In this document: one piece after another, positions 43,445-51,264 of the stretch
Layout: each line of letters begins with the position of its first letter
Position numbering within the stretch: the first letter of the stretch is position 1
Source of the DNA: AC-32 sp963788215
Lineage (GTDB): Bacteria > Actinomycetota > Thermoleophilia > Gaiellales > Gaiellaceae
NCBI GenBank assembly: GCA_963788215.1
Contig: CAWBFX010000010.1
Span: 1,100,829-1,164,828, forward strand
Reading direction: 5' to 3'
DNA length: 64,000 nucleotides
Position numbers and translations under genes: made by a program
Notes under the pieces: model-generated
Database searches by the model: none
What the model was told of the DNA's origin: nothing
The model's input: the letters and a program-made list of their open reading frames with translations, nothing else

Positions 43445-43687
43445 ATGGCCAAGCGACCGTCACGGATCGACCTGCTCGAGCTCGATATCGACCTTCGGCT
43501 TGCCGACCTGTGGCGGGAGGCGGCCGACATCGGAGAGTGGAACCTCGAGGTCGTAGCGGCGTTCATGCGCGCGGCCTACGGCAAGGGCTACTGCGACGCG
43601 CTCACCGAGGACAATCCGGGATCGCTCTGCGAGGAGCACGGCTACCGGATCCCGTCGCGCAACACCGAGCCGGCCCGAGAGGTCTAG
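43445..43687 (+). CDS. Small uncharacterised protein
   Basis: 80 residues: a helical acidic N-terminal half (IDLLELDIDLRLADLWREAA, then LEVVAAFMRAAYGKGYCDAL) and a polar C-terminus SLCEEHGYRIPSRN. No signal, no membrane helix. ATG placed six bases after TACCCT, divergent from the TIM-barrel gene. Family unknown to me. Confidence 0.6.
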   Translation: MAKRPSRIDLLELDIDLRLADLWREAADIGEWNLEVVAAFMRAAYGKGYCDALTEDNPGSLCEEHGYRIPSRNTEPAREV

Positions 43688-43731
43688 AAAGCATCTGACT
43701 GCGGCGGTCCGCGGAACCGCGTCCGCGGCTC

Positions 43732-43737
43732 TACAAT
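43732..43737 (+). promoter_or_regulatory. -10 element of ccmE
   Basis: TACAAT seven bases before the ccmE ATG; the upstream 40 nt contain CCGCGG palindromes. Leaderless geometry. Confidence 0.5.
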
Positions 43738-43744
43738 TCACGTC

Positions 43745-44149
43745 ATGGCGCGGAAGTCCGGTACCGCCCGCCTCGTCATCGCCCTCTCGGTCGCTGCCGT
43801 GCTCGCGGTGTTCCTCATCTACGTCTCGATCGCGGGCGGGCGAACGCCTCAGCTCCAGCCGAGCCAGCTCGCAGGGCACGCAGGCAAGGTGTCGCTCGAG
43901 GGCAAGGTCGTCGGCCCCATTCAAGGCCGCGGCTACTCGGACGCCGGGCTCCGGTTCGGGGTCAAGGACATCAAGGGCACCAGCGCTTCCGCGGTTCCCG
44001 TCGTCTACCACGGCAGCGTCCCGGATCTGTTCAAGGCCGACCGGGTGATCGTCGTGGACGGCCGGTTCGAGAAGGGCGTCTTCGTCGCGCAGCGCGACAC
44101 GCTGGTGACGAAGTGCCCGTCGAAGTACACGCCCGCCAAGTCCAGCTGA
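43745..44149 (+). CDS. ccmE: Cytochrome c maturation protein CcmE, Cys-type heme ligand
   Basis: 134 residues: one N-terminal helix (LVIALSVAAVLAVFLIYVSI) and a periplasmic OB-fold domain with KVSLEGKVVGP, RFGVKDIKG and VPVVYHGSVPDLFKADRVIVV(D)G. Canonical CcmE binds heme through His in a HxxxY motif; here the site reads CPSKY, the CxxxY form known from some bacteria and archaea. Acts as heme chaperone between CcmC and CcmF. Followed after 1 nt by a CcmI-like membrane protein; no other ccm gene is in the window. Confidence 0.88.
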   Translation: MARKSGTARLVIALSVAAVLAVFLIYVSIAGGRTPQLQPSQLAGHAGKVSLEGKVVGPIQGRGYSDAGLRFGVKDIKGTSASAVPVVYHGSVPDLFKADRVIVVDGRFEKGVFVAQRDTLVTKCPSKYTPAKSS

Positions 44150-44150
44150 C

Positions 44151-44468
44151 ATGTGGCTCGCCGTCGGGGTCGTGCTCGCCGTGGCGTGCGTGCTGCTCGT
44201 CGCGCGACCGTTCCTCCGCGACCCCGCGCCCACCGACGACCGCCTCGACGCGCCGGAGCCGCAGGAGGAGTTGCGCGTGGCGCTCGCGGAGGAGCGCGAC
44301 CGGGCGCTGGCCGCGCTCAAGGAGCTCGAGTTCGACCATCGCACGGGGAAGATCTCGGACGAGGACTACCGCGTGCTCGTCGGGCCGCTGCGCCGCCGCG
44401 CGGCCGAGGCGCTGAAGGCGCTCGATCCGAAGCCCAGGAAAGCCGAGAGGATCCATGCCGGCGGCTAA
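44151..44468 (+). CDS. CcmI-like N-terminal membrane protein
   Basis: 105 residues: one N-terminal helix (AVGVVLAVACVLLVARPFL) and a helical tail LAALKELEFDHRTGKISDEDY, a stretch typical of the region following the helix in CcmI/CycH-type cytochrome c biogenesis proteins. Short compared with full CcmI, which carries TPRs. ATG lies 1 nt after the ccmE stop, and the 3' end overlaps the next gene by 14 nt, so these are cotranscribed. Confidence 0.7.
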   Translation: MWLAVGVVLAVACVLLVARPFLRDPAPTDDRLDAPEPQEELRVALAEERDRALAALKELEFDHRTGKISDEDYRVLVGPLRRRAAEALKALDPKPRKAERIHAGG

Positions 44469-45297
44469 GTGCGCGAACTGCGGCTCGCGCCTGACGAAGA
44501 AGGCCCGGTTCTGCCCGGAATGCGGCGCGCGGGTCGGCGCGAGCTCCGACGAGACGGCGATCCAGGAGCTGCCGCCCGACGAGACAGGCCAGGTGCCGGT
44601 CGCCATGACGACGGCCGAGCCGCGCTTCTTCGGGGTGACGCCGCCGGCCGCCGTGATCGCGCTGGCCGGAGCCTCGCTCGCGCTCGCGATCGTCTTACTG
44701 CTGACGGATCACTTCATCGTCGGCGGGATCCTGCTCGTCGTCGCCGGCGTGCTGTTCATGCTCTTCGCCGGCCTCGTCCGGCGCGCCCCGGAAACGCCCG
44801 TCGCGCGCGCCTCGGCAGGCGCTGTCAGCGCGGTGCGGGCCCGCGCGGGCTACGCCGTCGAGACGCTCGCCGCCCATTCGAGTGCCCGCGTCGAGCTCTT
44901 CCGGCTGCGCCGCGAGTTGGCCGAGCTTCTGGCCCAAAGGGCCGAATTTGCACGTGCTTTGGGCGAAGCGGTGTACGCTGACGACCCCGAGGCGACCGAA
45001 TCGGCCCGCTCCAGGATGGCCGAGCTCGACGCTCTCATCTCTGCAAAGGAGGAGCAGATGCAGCAGACAGCCGCAGGAGCGATGGAGCGGATCGAGCGCG
45101 CCCAGCTCCAGGTCCAGCCGACGATGATCGAGACCCCCGAGCCGCCGACGCCGTCGCCGGAGCCGTTCCCGTCCCCCAGCGAGCCGCCCGCGCCGACTCC
45201 CATCCCGGAGCCGACCCCGGAGCCGTCTGAGCCGGGCGGACCGGTCGTCGTCCCCGAGCCGGGGCCGGAGCCCAGTCCGCCCGCCGAGCCGCAGTAA
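44455..45297 (+). CDS. Zinc-ribbon membrane protein with Pro-rich tail
   Basis: 280 residues. Zinc ribbon CANCGSRL...FCPECGAR (residues 6-25), two adjacent helices (~66-105: VIALAGASLALAIVLLL and VGGILLVVAGVLFMLFAGL), a long amphipathic helix region (~120-210), then a ~60-residue tail of Pro/Glu repeats (EPTPEPSEPG). No enzymatic motif. Membrane-anchored adaptor is the most that can be said. Overlaps the ccmI-like gene. Confidence 0.7.
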   Translation: MPAAKCANCGSRLTKKARFCPECGARVGASSDETAIQELPPDETGQVPVAMTTAEPRFFGVTPPAAVIALAGASLALAIVLLLTDHFIVGGILLVVAGVLFMLFAGLVRRAPETPVARASAGAVSAVRARAGYAVETLAAHSSARVELFRLRRELAELLAQRAEFARALGEAVYADDPEATESARSRMAELDALISAKEEQMQQTAAGAMERIERAQLQVQPTMIETPEPPTPSPEPFPSPSEPPAPTPIPEPTPEPSEPGGPVVVPEPGPEPSPPAEPQ

Positions 45298-45342
45298 ACG
45301 CAGGGCAGGGACGCCTGCCCGCCTGACGAAAGCCCAAAGCCG

Positions 45343-46518
45343 ATGGCTCGACGCCTGGTTCCGATCGCCGTGGCCCTGCTCGTCCTCCTCGCCGTGCCGG
45401 CGAGCGGCGGCGGTGGCACCTCCGACCGCAAGATCGCCATTGACGCGCGCCTGCACCGGGTGCAGGCCAAGATCGCCTGGGCCGACCGCCGCCGGCGCGA
45501 GCTCGCGGCGCAGATCGCCGACGTCAATTCCAGGATCCACTCGCTCTCGCGCGAGGTGGGTGACGTCTCGGCGCGTCTCGTCACCATCGAGCGCGACCTG
45601 GCGCTCCACCAGGAGAAGCTCGACAAGCTGAACGAGCTCTTCAAGGTCGAGACCGAGCGCTACTTCTCCTTCCGCCACCAGTACGACATCACCGTCGAGC
45701 GGCTCGACGGCCGCCTGGTCGACCTCTACGAGAACGGTCAGCCGACCGGCCTCGACGTGCTGCTCTCCGCGAAGAGCTTCTCCGACCTGATCTCACAGGC
45801 CGAGTACTTGGACGCGCTCAGCCACCAGGACGAGCGCATCGCCGGCGAGGTCGGCTCGGCCAAGGTCGAGGCGCGCGCTCAGCGCGAGCGCACGAAGGTC
45901 TTCCGGGGAGCCGTCGCGTCGGAGACCCACACGATCGACGTGCGCCGCGAGCAGGTGCGCTCTGCGCGAGAGACGCTCCTCGCCGAGCAGCACGGCCTGG
46001 CGGCGGCGCGGCAGAACAAGCGCGAGAGTCTCGTCGCCGTCACGGAGAGCAAGCGCGAGTACCTCCACGAGGCGGCCGGGCTCGCGCAGGCGAGCGCGCA
46101 GCTGGCCTCCCGGCTGAGCGGCGCGAGCTCGTACCACCCGGGCCCGCCGTCGGGCGCGGGCTTCATCTGGCCGGTGAGCGGCCCGGTGACGAGCCCCTTC
46201 GGCTGGCGCTGGGGCCGGATGCACGAGGGAATCGACATCGGCGTTCCCACCGGCACGCCGATCCACGCGAGCGCCGCCGGAAAGGTCGTCTACGCGGGCT
46301 GGATGTCCGGCTACGGCAACCTCGTGGCGATCGACCACGGGAACGGGCTCTCGACCGCCTATGGCCACCAGGAGCGCGTCGCCGTCTCCGTCGGCCAGGT
46401 CGTGTCGCAGGGCCAGGTGATCGGCTACAGCGACTGCACCGGCCACTGCTTCGGCCCGCACGTGCACTTCGAGGTGCGCGTGAACGGGGTCCCGGTCGAC
46501 CCCTTGGGCTACCTCTAG
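45343..46518 (+). CDS. Secreted coiled-coil M23 (LytM) peptidase
   Basis: 391 residues. Signal peptide (~1-22), long coiled coil (~30-265), and a C-terminal M23 domain (~270-391) with SPFGWRWGRMHEGIDIG (first metal His and Asp), GHQERVAVSVG and HVHFEVRVNG (second metal His pair): all zinc ligands are present, so an active DD- or glycyl-endopeptidase is possible. EnvC/NlpD-like layout suggests a role in cell separation. ATG 45343; 45 nt after the zinc-ribbon gene. Confidence 0.9.
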   Translation: MARRLVPIAVALLVLLAVPASGGGGTSDRKIAIDARLHRVQAKIAWADRRRRELAAQIADVNSRIHSLSREVGDVSARLVTIERDLALHQEKLDKLNELFKVETERYFSFRHQYDITVERLDGRLVDLYENGQPTGLDVLLSAKSFSDLISQAEYLDALSHQDERIAGEVGSAKVEARAQRERTKVFRGAVASETHTIDVRREQVRSARETLLAEQHGLAAARQNKRESLVAVTESKREYLHEAAGLAQASAQLASRLSGASSYHPGPPSGAGFIWPVSGPVTSPFGWRWGRMHEGIDIGVPTGTPIHASAAGKVVYAGWMSGYGNLVAIDHGNGLSTAYGHQERVAVSVGQVVSQGQVIGYSDCTGHCFGPHVHFEVRVNGVPVDPLGYL

Positions 46519-46523
46519 CCCTC

Positions 46524-47810
46524 CTAGCCGAAGAAGACCTGGCCGAGCAGGTAGACGTTCAGCGCCGAGATCAACGCGGCGACGAGCGTCGCGACCGCGG
46601 TCGTCAGCCGGCGGTTGACGAGCGTTCCCATGATCTCGCGCCGGCTCGTGAACCACACGAGCGGCACGAGCGCGAAGGGGATCCCGAACGAGAGCACGAC
46701 CTGGCTGAGCACGAGCGTCCGCGAGGGATTGAGCCCGATCGCCGCGACGAGGAGGGCGGGCAGCATCGTTAGCAGCCGGCGCACGAAGATCGGGATCCGG
46801 CGGTGGATGAAGCCCTGCATCACGACCTGGCCGGAGAGCGTGCCGACGGTCGCGCTCGAGAGCCCTGACGCGAGCAGCGCGAGCGCGAAGAGCGTTCCGG
46901 AGGCGCCGCCGAGAACCGGGACGAGTGTCTTGTGGGCGGTCACGAGCGAGGTGACGTCGTGCAGGCCGGAGCGGAAGAACGTGCTCGCCGCCATGACGAG
47001 CATCGAGAGGTTGATCAGGCCCGCGATCGTCATCGCGATGACCACGTCGATCTTCGTGTAGCCGTAGAGCCGGTGCGCCTCGGCGTCGTTCTGCGGCACG
47101 ACGCGGTTCTGGGTGAGCGCCGAGTGGAGGTAGATCACGTGCGGCATCACCGTCGCGCCGATGATCCCGACCGCGAGGAGCACGGATTCGCTCCCCTGGA
47201 ACTCCGGCTTGACCATGTGCAGGCCGACCGTGCCGAGCGGCGGGTGCGCGTAGTAGAGCTCGGCGAGGTAGCAGGCGCCGATCGCGGCGACGAACCCGGC
47301 GATCACCGCTTCGAATGCACGCAGGCCGAAGCGCTGCAGGCCCAGGATCAGAAACGTCGCGACGCCGGTCAGCAGCGCTGCGGGGAAGAGCGCGATGCCG
47401 AGCAGGAGGTGGAAGCCGAGCGCTGCGCCCAGGAATTCCGCGAGGTCGGTTGCCATCGCGATCAGCTCCGCCTGCACCCAGAGGGCGAGGGTGGTCCGCC
47501 GGGAGAAGCGCTCGCGGCACATCTCGGGGAGGTTGCGTCCCGTGGCGATCCCGAGCTTCGCCGAGAGCAGCTGGATGAGCATCGCCATCAGGCTCGACGC
47601 GACGATCACCCAGGCGAGCGTGTAGCCGAACTTCGAGCCGGCCGCGATGTTGGTCGCGAAGTTGCCCGGGTCGATGTAGGCGATGCAGGCGACGAATGCA
47701 GGCCCGAGGAACGGCAGGATGCGAAGGGGCTTCTGCGGGTAGCCGCGGAGCGCGCGCTGCGCTTCCGGAACCGCCCCGGTGGCGACCGACTCTGACCGTG
47801 TCGCCATCAC
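46524..47810 (-). CDS. mntH: Nramp-family manganese/iron transporter MntH
   Basis: 428 residues, about eleven helices. Metal-binding motifs of Nramp are intact: DPGNFATNI in helix 1 and MPHVIYLHSAL in helix 6. Proton-coupled Mn2+ (Fe2+) uptake. The start is taken at GTG 47810 because TAGACT lies exactly six bases upstream; ATG 47807 is the next codon. A 16-bp TTTAGGC-TT-GCCTAAA dyad centred about 27 nt upstream of the start suggests repression by a MntR/DtxR-type regulator. Confidence 0.94.
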   Translation of the reverse strand: MMATRSESVATGAVPEAQRALRGYPQKPLRILPFLGPAFVACIAYIDPGNFATNIAAGSKFGYTLAWVIVASSLMAMLIQLLSAKLGIATGRNLPEMCRERFSRRTTLALWVQAELIAMATDLAEFLGAALGFHLLLGIALFPAALLTGVATFLILGLQRFGLRAFEAVIAGFVAAIGACYLAELYYAHPPLGTVGLHMVKPEFQGSESVLLAVGIIGATVMPHVIYLHSALTQNRVVPQNDAEAHRLYGYTKIDVVIAMTIAGLINLSMLVMAASTFFRSGLHDVTSLVTAHKTLVPVLGGASGTLFALALLASGLSSATVGTLSGQVVMQGFIHRRIPIFVRRLLTMLPALLVAAIGLNPSRTLVLSQVVLSFGIPFALVPLVWFTSRREIMGTLVNRRLTTAVATLVAALISALNVYLLGQVFFG

Positions 47811-47816
47811 GGTCCC

Positions 47817-47822
47817 AGTCTA
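47817..47822 (-). promoter_or_regulatory. -10 element of mntH
   Basis: Reverse-strand TAGACT followed by GGGACC and then the GTG at 47810; leaderless geometry. Confidence 0.55.
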
Positions 47823-47829
47823 GCCGGAA

Positions 47830-47845
47830 TTTAGGCTTGCCTAAA
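47830..47845. promoter_or_regulatory. MntR/DtxR-like operator upstream of mntH
   Basis: Perfect dyad TTTAGGC-TT-GCCTAAA placed between the -10 box and the -35 position of mntH, overlapping the last codons of hpt. Its TTAGGC/GCCTAA arms resemble DtxR/IdeR/MntR boxes. No such regulator gene is in the window. Confidence 0.7.
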
Positions 47846-48377
47846 CTTTGCCCTGGGCGTGGGCGAGGTGGAGGTCCGGCAGGTTGCGCCAGCGCTCGTC
47901 CAGGTCGAAGCCGTAGCCGACGAAGAACTCGTCCGGGACGGTAAAGCCGACGTAGTCGACGGGCAGGTCATCGACGAGGCGGCGGTACGGGCGGTCGAGC
48001 AGCGTCACGACGCGCAGGCTCGCGGGACCTCGCAGCTCGAACTGCTTGCAGAGGTAGTTCAGCGTCAGACCCGTGTCGACCACGTCCTCGACGAGCAGGA
48101 CGTCGAGCCCGGCCAGCGGGATGGCGGTGTCCTGGAGGATGCGCACCCCGGTGTGGCCGCCCGTCGCCGCTCCGTCGTAGCCGGCAAGCTCGACGAAGTC
48201 GAGCTGGTGAAGGGTCGGGATCGCTCTCGAGAGGTCGGCGAGGAAGACGAAGCTGGCCTTCAGGAGCGCGACGAGCAGCAAGTCGCGTTCCGCGTAGTCC
48301 GCGGCGATCTGGGCGCCGAGCTCGCGCACGCGCGTGCGGATCTCGTCCGCGCCGAGGAAGACGTCGCCGACGTCTAT
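47841..48377 (-). CDS. hpt: Hypoxanthine phosphoribosyltransferase, unusual start
   Basis: 178 residues: RVRELGAQIAADYAERDLLL, VALLKASFVFLADL, and the PRPP-binding VLLVEDVVDTGLTL, then VGYGFDLDERWRNLPDL. Purine salvage (hypoxanthine/guanine to IMP/GMP). No ATG, GTG or TTG occurs in frame at the expected N-terminus; an ATA at 48377-48375 forms a 4-nt overlap (ATAG) with the stop of the upstream gene, exactly where coupled ATGA overlaps occur elsewhere. An internal GTG (VRELG) would remove about 17 needed residues. Rare start codon or sequence error. Confidence 0.88.
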   Translation of the reverse strand: MDVGDVFLGADEIRTRVRELGAQIAADYAERDLLLVALLKASFVFLADLSRAIPTLHQLDFVELAGYDGAATGGHTGVRILQDTAIPLAGLDVLLVEDVVDTGLTLNYLCKQFELRGPASLRVVTLLDRPYRRLVDDLPVDYVGFTVPDEFFVGYGFDLDERWRNLPDLHLAHAQGKV

Positions 48378-48715
48378 GACGCCAGATCGAGCCGGAATCG
48401 CTGGGCCAGCCGCTCGATGTCGCGCTTGTAGAAAAGCTTGACCTGGATGCCGGGGTAGCGCTCGCGCAGCTTCCGGAGCTTGCGGTTCTTGCGGGTCACG
48501 AGCCGCTGCTTCATCACCGTGATCTCCAGGAACAGATCCTGCTCCGGGAGGTAGAAGTCCGGCGTGAAGGCCTCGACGATGCGGCCCTCCTCGTCCTGCT
48601 CGAGCACGAAGGTCCGCGGCTCGTAGCTCCACGGGACGCGGTAGTAGTCGAGGATCTTGGCGCACTCGCGCTCGGCGTCGTTCTGGAAGCGCGGCTCCCC
48701 GTCCCCGCAATACAC
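48374..48715 (-). CDS. PD-(D/E)XK-like nuclease-fold protein
   Basis: 113 residues from GTG 48715 (144 if ATG 48808 is used). NDAERECAKILDYY supplies an N-terminal Glu, then EPRTFVLEQDEEGRI, AFTPDFYLPEQDLFLEITV with Asp and Glu of a PD-(D/E)xK-like core, and KQRLVTRKNRKLRKLRERYP. The E-x-K lysine is displaced (EIT...K). A DNA-processing role is possible but unproven. GTG 48715 is preferred because ATG 48808 would share the bases CATG with the start of the divergent DUF47 gene, leaving no promoter space. Confidence 0.7.
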   Translation of the reverse strand: MYCGDGEPRFQNDAERECAKILDYYRVPWSYEPRTFVLEQDEEGRIVEAFTPDFYLPEQDLFLEITVMKQRLVTRKNRKLRKLRERYPGIQVKLFYKRDIERLAQRFRLDLAS

Positions 48716-48806
48716 CTGGAAATGGGCGAGTTCTGCCAACCCCACGAGAGGGTAGCAACGGGTGCGGACGCGCCCGTTGCGCCGTCCGTGGTAGAAGCCG
48801 CTCGGC

Positions 48807-49430
48807 ATGGCGCGCCTCCGCCTTACTCCGCAGAAGCAGGAGTTCTTTTCCCTCTACGCACAGGCGTCCGCAAACGCGGTCGAGATCTCGCGCCTGCTTG
48901 TGCAGCTGCTCGAGCGCTTCCCCCAGGACGACGACGGCCTGGTCACGCAGATCAAGGACCGCGAGCACGAAGGCGACCGCCTGACGCACGAGGTCGTGAA
49001 CCTCCTCAACCGCACCTTCGTCACGCCCTTCGACCGCGACGACATGTACCGGCTGGCCGGCGCGCTCGATGACATCTGCGACCACATCGACGAAGCGGCG
49101 GACAATCTCGGCGTCTACGGAGTCGACCGCGTTCCTGCAAAGGCGCAGGAGCAGGCCGGGGTGATCCTGCGAGCCGCGACGAAGCTCGACGAGGCGATCA
49201 ACCGGCTCGAAGGCTTCAAGGACTCGAGCGACCAGCTCGATGCGCTCCGCGAGCTCGAGGACGAGGGCGACCAGCTCGTCCGCGACGCGGTCGCGGAGCT
49301 CTTCGCCACGACCGACGACGCGAAGGCGATCATCCGCTGGAAGGACATCCACGAACGGCTCGAAGAGGCAGTCGACGCACTCGAGAACGCGGCCGACGTT
49401 CTCGAGGCGATCTTGGTCAAGAACCGCTAG
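48807..49430 (+). CDS. DUF47/PhoU-like Pit accessory protein
   Basis: 207 residues, all-helical, DUF47 family: LTPQKQEFFSLYAQASANAV, DREHEGDRLTHEVVNLLNRTFVTPFDRDD (metal-binding E/D repeats as in PhoU) and IRWKDIHERLEEAVDALENAADVLE at the end. Such proteins pair with and modulate Pit phosphate transporters; pit follows six bases after the stop. TAGAAG about ten bases upstream is a weak -10. Confidence 0.92.
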   Translation: MARLRLTPQKQEFFSLYAQASANAVEISRLLVQLLERFPQDDDGLVTQIKDREHEGDRLTHEVVNLLNRTFVTPFDRDDMYRLAGALDDICDHIDEAADNLGVYGVDRVPAKAQEQAGVILRAATKLDEAINRLEGFKDSSDQLDALRELEDEGDQLVRDAVAELFATTDDAKAIIRWKDIHERLEEAVDALENAADVLEAILVKNR

Positions 49431-49436
49431 GTCGGG

Positions 49437-50426
49437 ATGGACAACGTCCTGCTCGTCGTCGTCGTGGTCGTCGCCCTCGGCTTCGATTTCACGAACGGCT
49501 TCCACGACACCGCGAACGCCGTGGCCACCTCGGTCTCGACGCGGGCGCTCTCCCCGCGGCTCGCGGTGCTCGTCGCCGCGGTCGCGAACCTGGCCGGCGC
49601 GTTCGTGACGACGGCGGTGGCGAAGACGGTCGGAAAGGGGATCATCGACACCGGCCTCGCGAACGAGAAGACGGTCCTCGCGGCGCTGGTCGGGGCGATC
49701 GTCTGGAACCTGATCACGTGGCGCCTCGGCCTGCCGTCGAGCTCGTCCCACGCCCTGATCGGCGGGCTCGTCGGGGCTGCGCTCGCCCAGTCCGGCCTCG
49801 AGGGCGTCCAGTGGCACGGCCTCGTGCACAGCGTGGCGATTCCGGCGGTCGTGGCTCCCGCCGTCGCCTTCGCGGGCGCGTTCGCTCTGCTGCTCGCGAT
49901 CTTCTGGCTGCTCGTCTGGATCACGCCGGGAGTCGCAAACCGCACCTTCCGGCTCGGCCAGCTGGCGTCCGGGACCTGGGTCGCTTTCACCCACGGCGCG
50001 AACGACGCGCAGAAGACGATGGGAGTGATCGCCCTCGCGCTCTTCGAGAGCGGGCACATCTCTCACTTCTACATCCCGAGCTGGGTGATCGTGTCGGCGG
50101 GCCTCGCGATCGGCGCGGGCACCTACGTCGGCGGCTGGCGGATCATGCGCACCATGGGCCAGCGCGTGGTCAACATGGAGCCTGCGAGCGGGTTCGCGGC
50201 GCAGATCACCGGCGGCGCGACCATCTACATCGCCACCCGCCTCGGCTACCCGCTCTCGACGACGCACGTGATCTCGGGCGCCGTGATGGGCTCCGGCGCG
50301 ACGAGGCGGCTGTCGGCCGTGCGCTGGGGCGTGGCCGGGAACATCGTCTCCGCATGGCTGCTCACGATCCCCGCGGCGGGGCTCGTCGCGGCGGCCTGCT
50401 ACTGGCCCATAAGCGGGATCTTCTAG
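49437..50426 (+). CDS. pit: Low-affinity inorganic phosphate transporter Pit
   Basis: 329 residues with about ten helices and the two inverted PHO4 signatures: ALGFDFTNGFHDTANAVAT near the N-terminus and VAFTHGANDAQKTMGVIA in the second half; LPSSSSHALIGGLVG and YPLSTTHVISGAVMG are the matching repeat-end motifs. Metal-phosphate/H+ symport. Transcribed with the DUF47 gene. Confidence 0.94.
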   Translation: MDNVLLVVVVVVALGFDFTNGFHDTANAVATSVSTRALSPRLAVLVAAVANLAGAFVTTAVAKTVGKGIIDTGLANEKTVLAALVGAIVWNLITWRLGLPSSSSHALIGGLVGAALAQSGLEGVQWHGLVHSVAIPAVVAPAVAFAGAFALLLAIFWLLVWITPGVANRTFRLGQLASGTWVAFTHGANDAQKTMGVIALALFESGHISHFYIPSWVIVSAGLAIGAGTYVGGWRIMRTMGQRVVNMEPASGFAAQITGGATIYIATRLGYPLSTTHVISGAVMGSGATRRLSAVRWGVAGNIVSAWLLTIPAAGLVAAACYWPISGIF

Positions 50427-50445
50427 CCCTCCGGCAGTCCGGCTC

Positions 50446-50451
50446 TACACT
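50446..50451 (+). promoter_or_regulatory. -10 element upstream of the phosphoesterase-cDPG gene set
   Basis: TACACT nine bases before ATG 50461, in the 34-nt gap after pit. Likely promoter of 50461-54482. Confidence 0.45.
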
Positions 50452-50460
50452 TCGACGCAG

Positions 50461-51264
50461 ATGGAAGGCCGCGCGCTGACGATCGCGCATATCTCCGACA
50501 TCCACTGCGGAGGCCCCGACTTCGTCCCGAACCTGCTGGACCGGGCCGTGAACGAGATCAACGAGCTCGGGCCGGACATCGTCATCTGCTCGGGCGACCT
50601 GACGACGTTCGGCTTCAAGCACGAGTACGCGCAGGCGAAGGCCTACATGGACCGGATCGAGTGCGACTCGGTCGTCGTGATCCCCGGCAACCACGATTCG
50701 CGCAACGTCGGCTACGTCCACTTCGAGGACATGTTCGGCGACCGCAGCTCGGTGCTCAGGCGCGAAGGCGTCACCGTCGTCGCCGTCGACTCGACCGAGC
50801 CCGACCTCGACCACGGGCAGATCGGGCGCGGGCGCTACCGCTGGATCGAGGAGCAGTTCTCCCAGTCCGAACCGGATGAGCTCCGGATCTTCGTGCTGCA
50901 CCACCACCTGCTGCCGGTTCCGGGCACCGGTCGCGAGCGCAACGTCGTCTACGACGCGGGCGACTGCATCGAGTGCCTGCAGCGTGCGGGGGTCGATCTC
51001 GTCCTTTCCGGGCACAAGCACGTTCCCTATGCATGGCGCCTCGAGAACCTGTTCGTGGTCAACGCCGGGACAGTCTCGTCACGGCGGCTCCGCGGCAAGA
51101 CGCGGCCCTGTTACAACGTCATCGAGATCGCCGACCGGCACGTGGACGTCTGGCGCAAGTACCCGTTCCACGGCGAGGAGCGAATCATCCAGTTCTCGAC
51201 GGAGACGCTGGCGTTCGAGAAGTACACGACGCGGATCGAGAGCGAGGTGACGGCTCGAACGTGA
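50461..51264 (+). CDS. Metallophosphoesterase (class III phosphodiesterase-like)
   Basis: 267 residues with all metal motifs: ISDIHCGG, CSGDLTTFG, IPGNHDSRN, VLHHHLLPVPG and LSGHKHVPY. Family includes cyclic nucleotide phosphodiesterases and other phosphoesterases. Its TGA overlaps the GTG of the cyclic-2,3-diphosphoglycerate synthetase gene, so a role in turnover of cDPG or a related phosphoester is an attractive inference, untested. ATG 50461. Confidence 0.9.
   Translation: MEGRALTIAHISDIHCGGPDFVPNLLDRAVNEINELGPDIVICSGDLTTFGFKHEYAQAKAYMDRIECDSVVVIPGNHDSRNVGYVHFEDMFGDRSSVLRREGVTVVAVDSTEPDLDHGQIGRGRYRWIEEQFSQSEPDELRIFVLHHHLLPVPGTGRERNVVYDAGDCIECLQRAGVDLVLSGHKHVPYAWRLENLFVVNAGTVSSRRLRGKTRPCYNVIEIADRHVDVWRKYPFHGEERIIQFSTETLAFEKYTTRIESEVTART

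Noticed and set aside
47841..50267. 808-codon reverse open frame spanning hpt and the Pit genes
   Set aside because: Only the part below 48377 matches HPRT; the remainder is antisense to the nuclease-like, DUF47 and Pit genes and is low-complexity.
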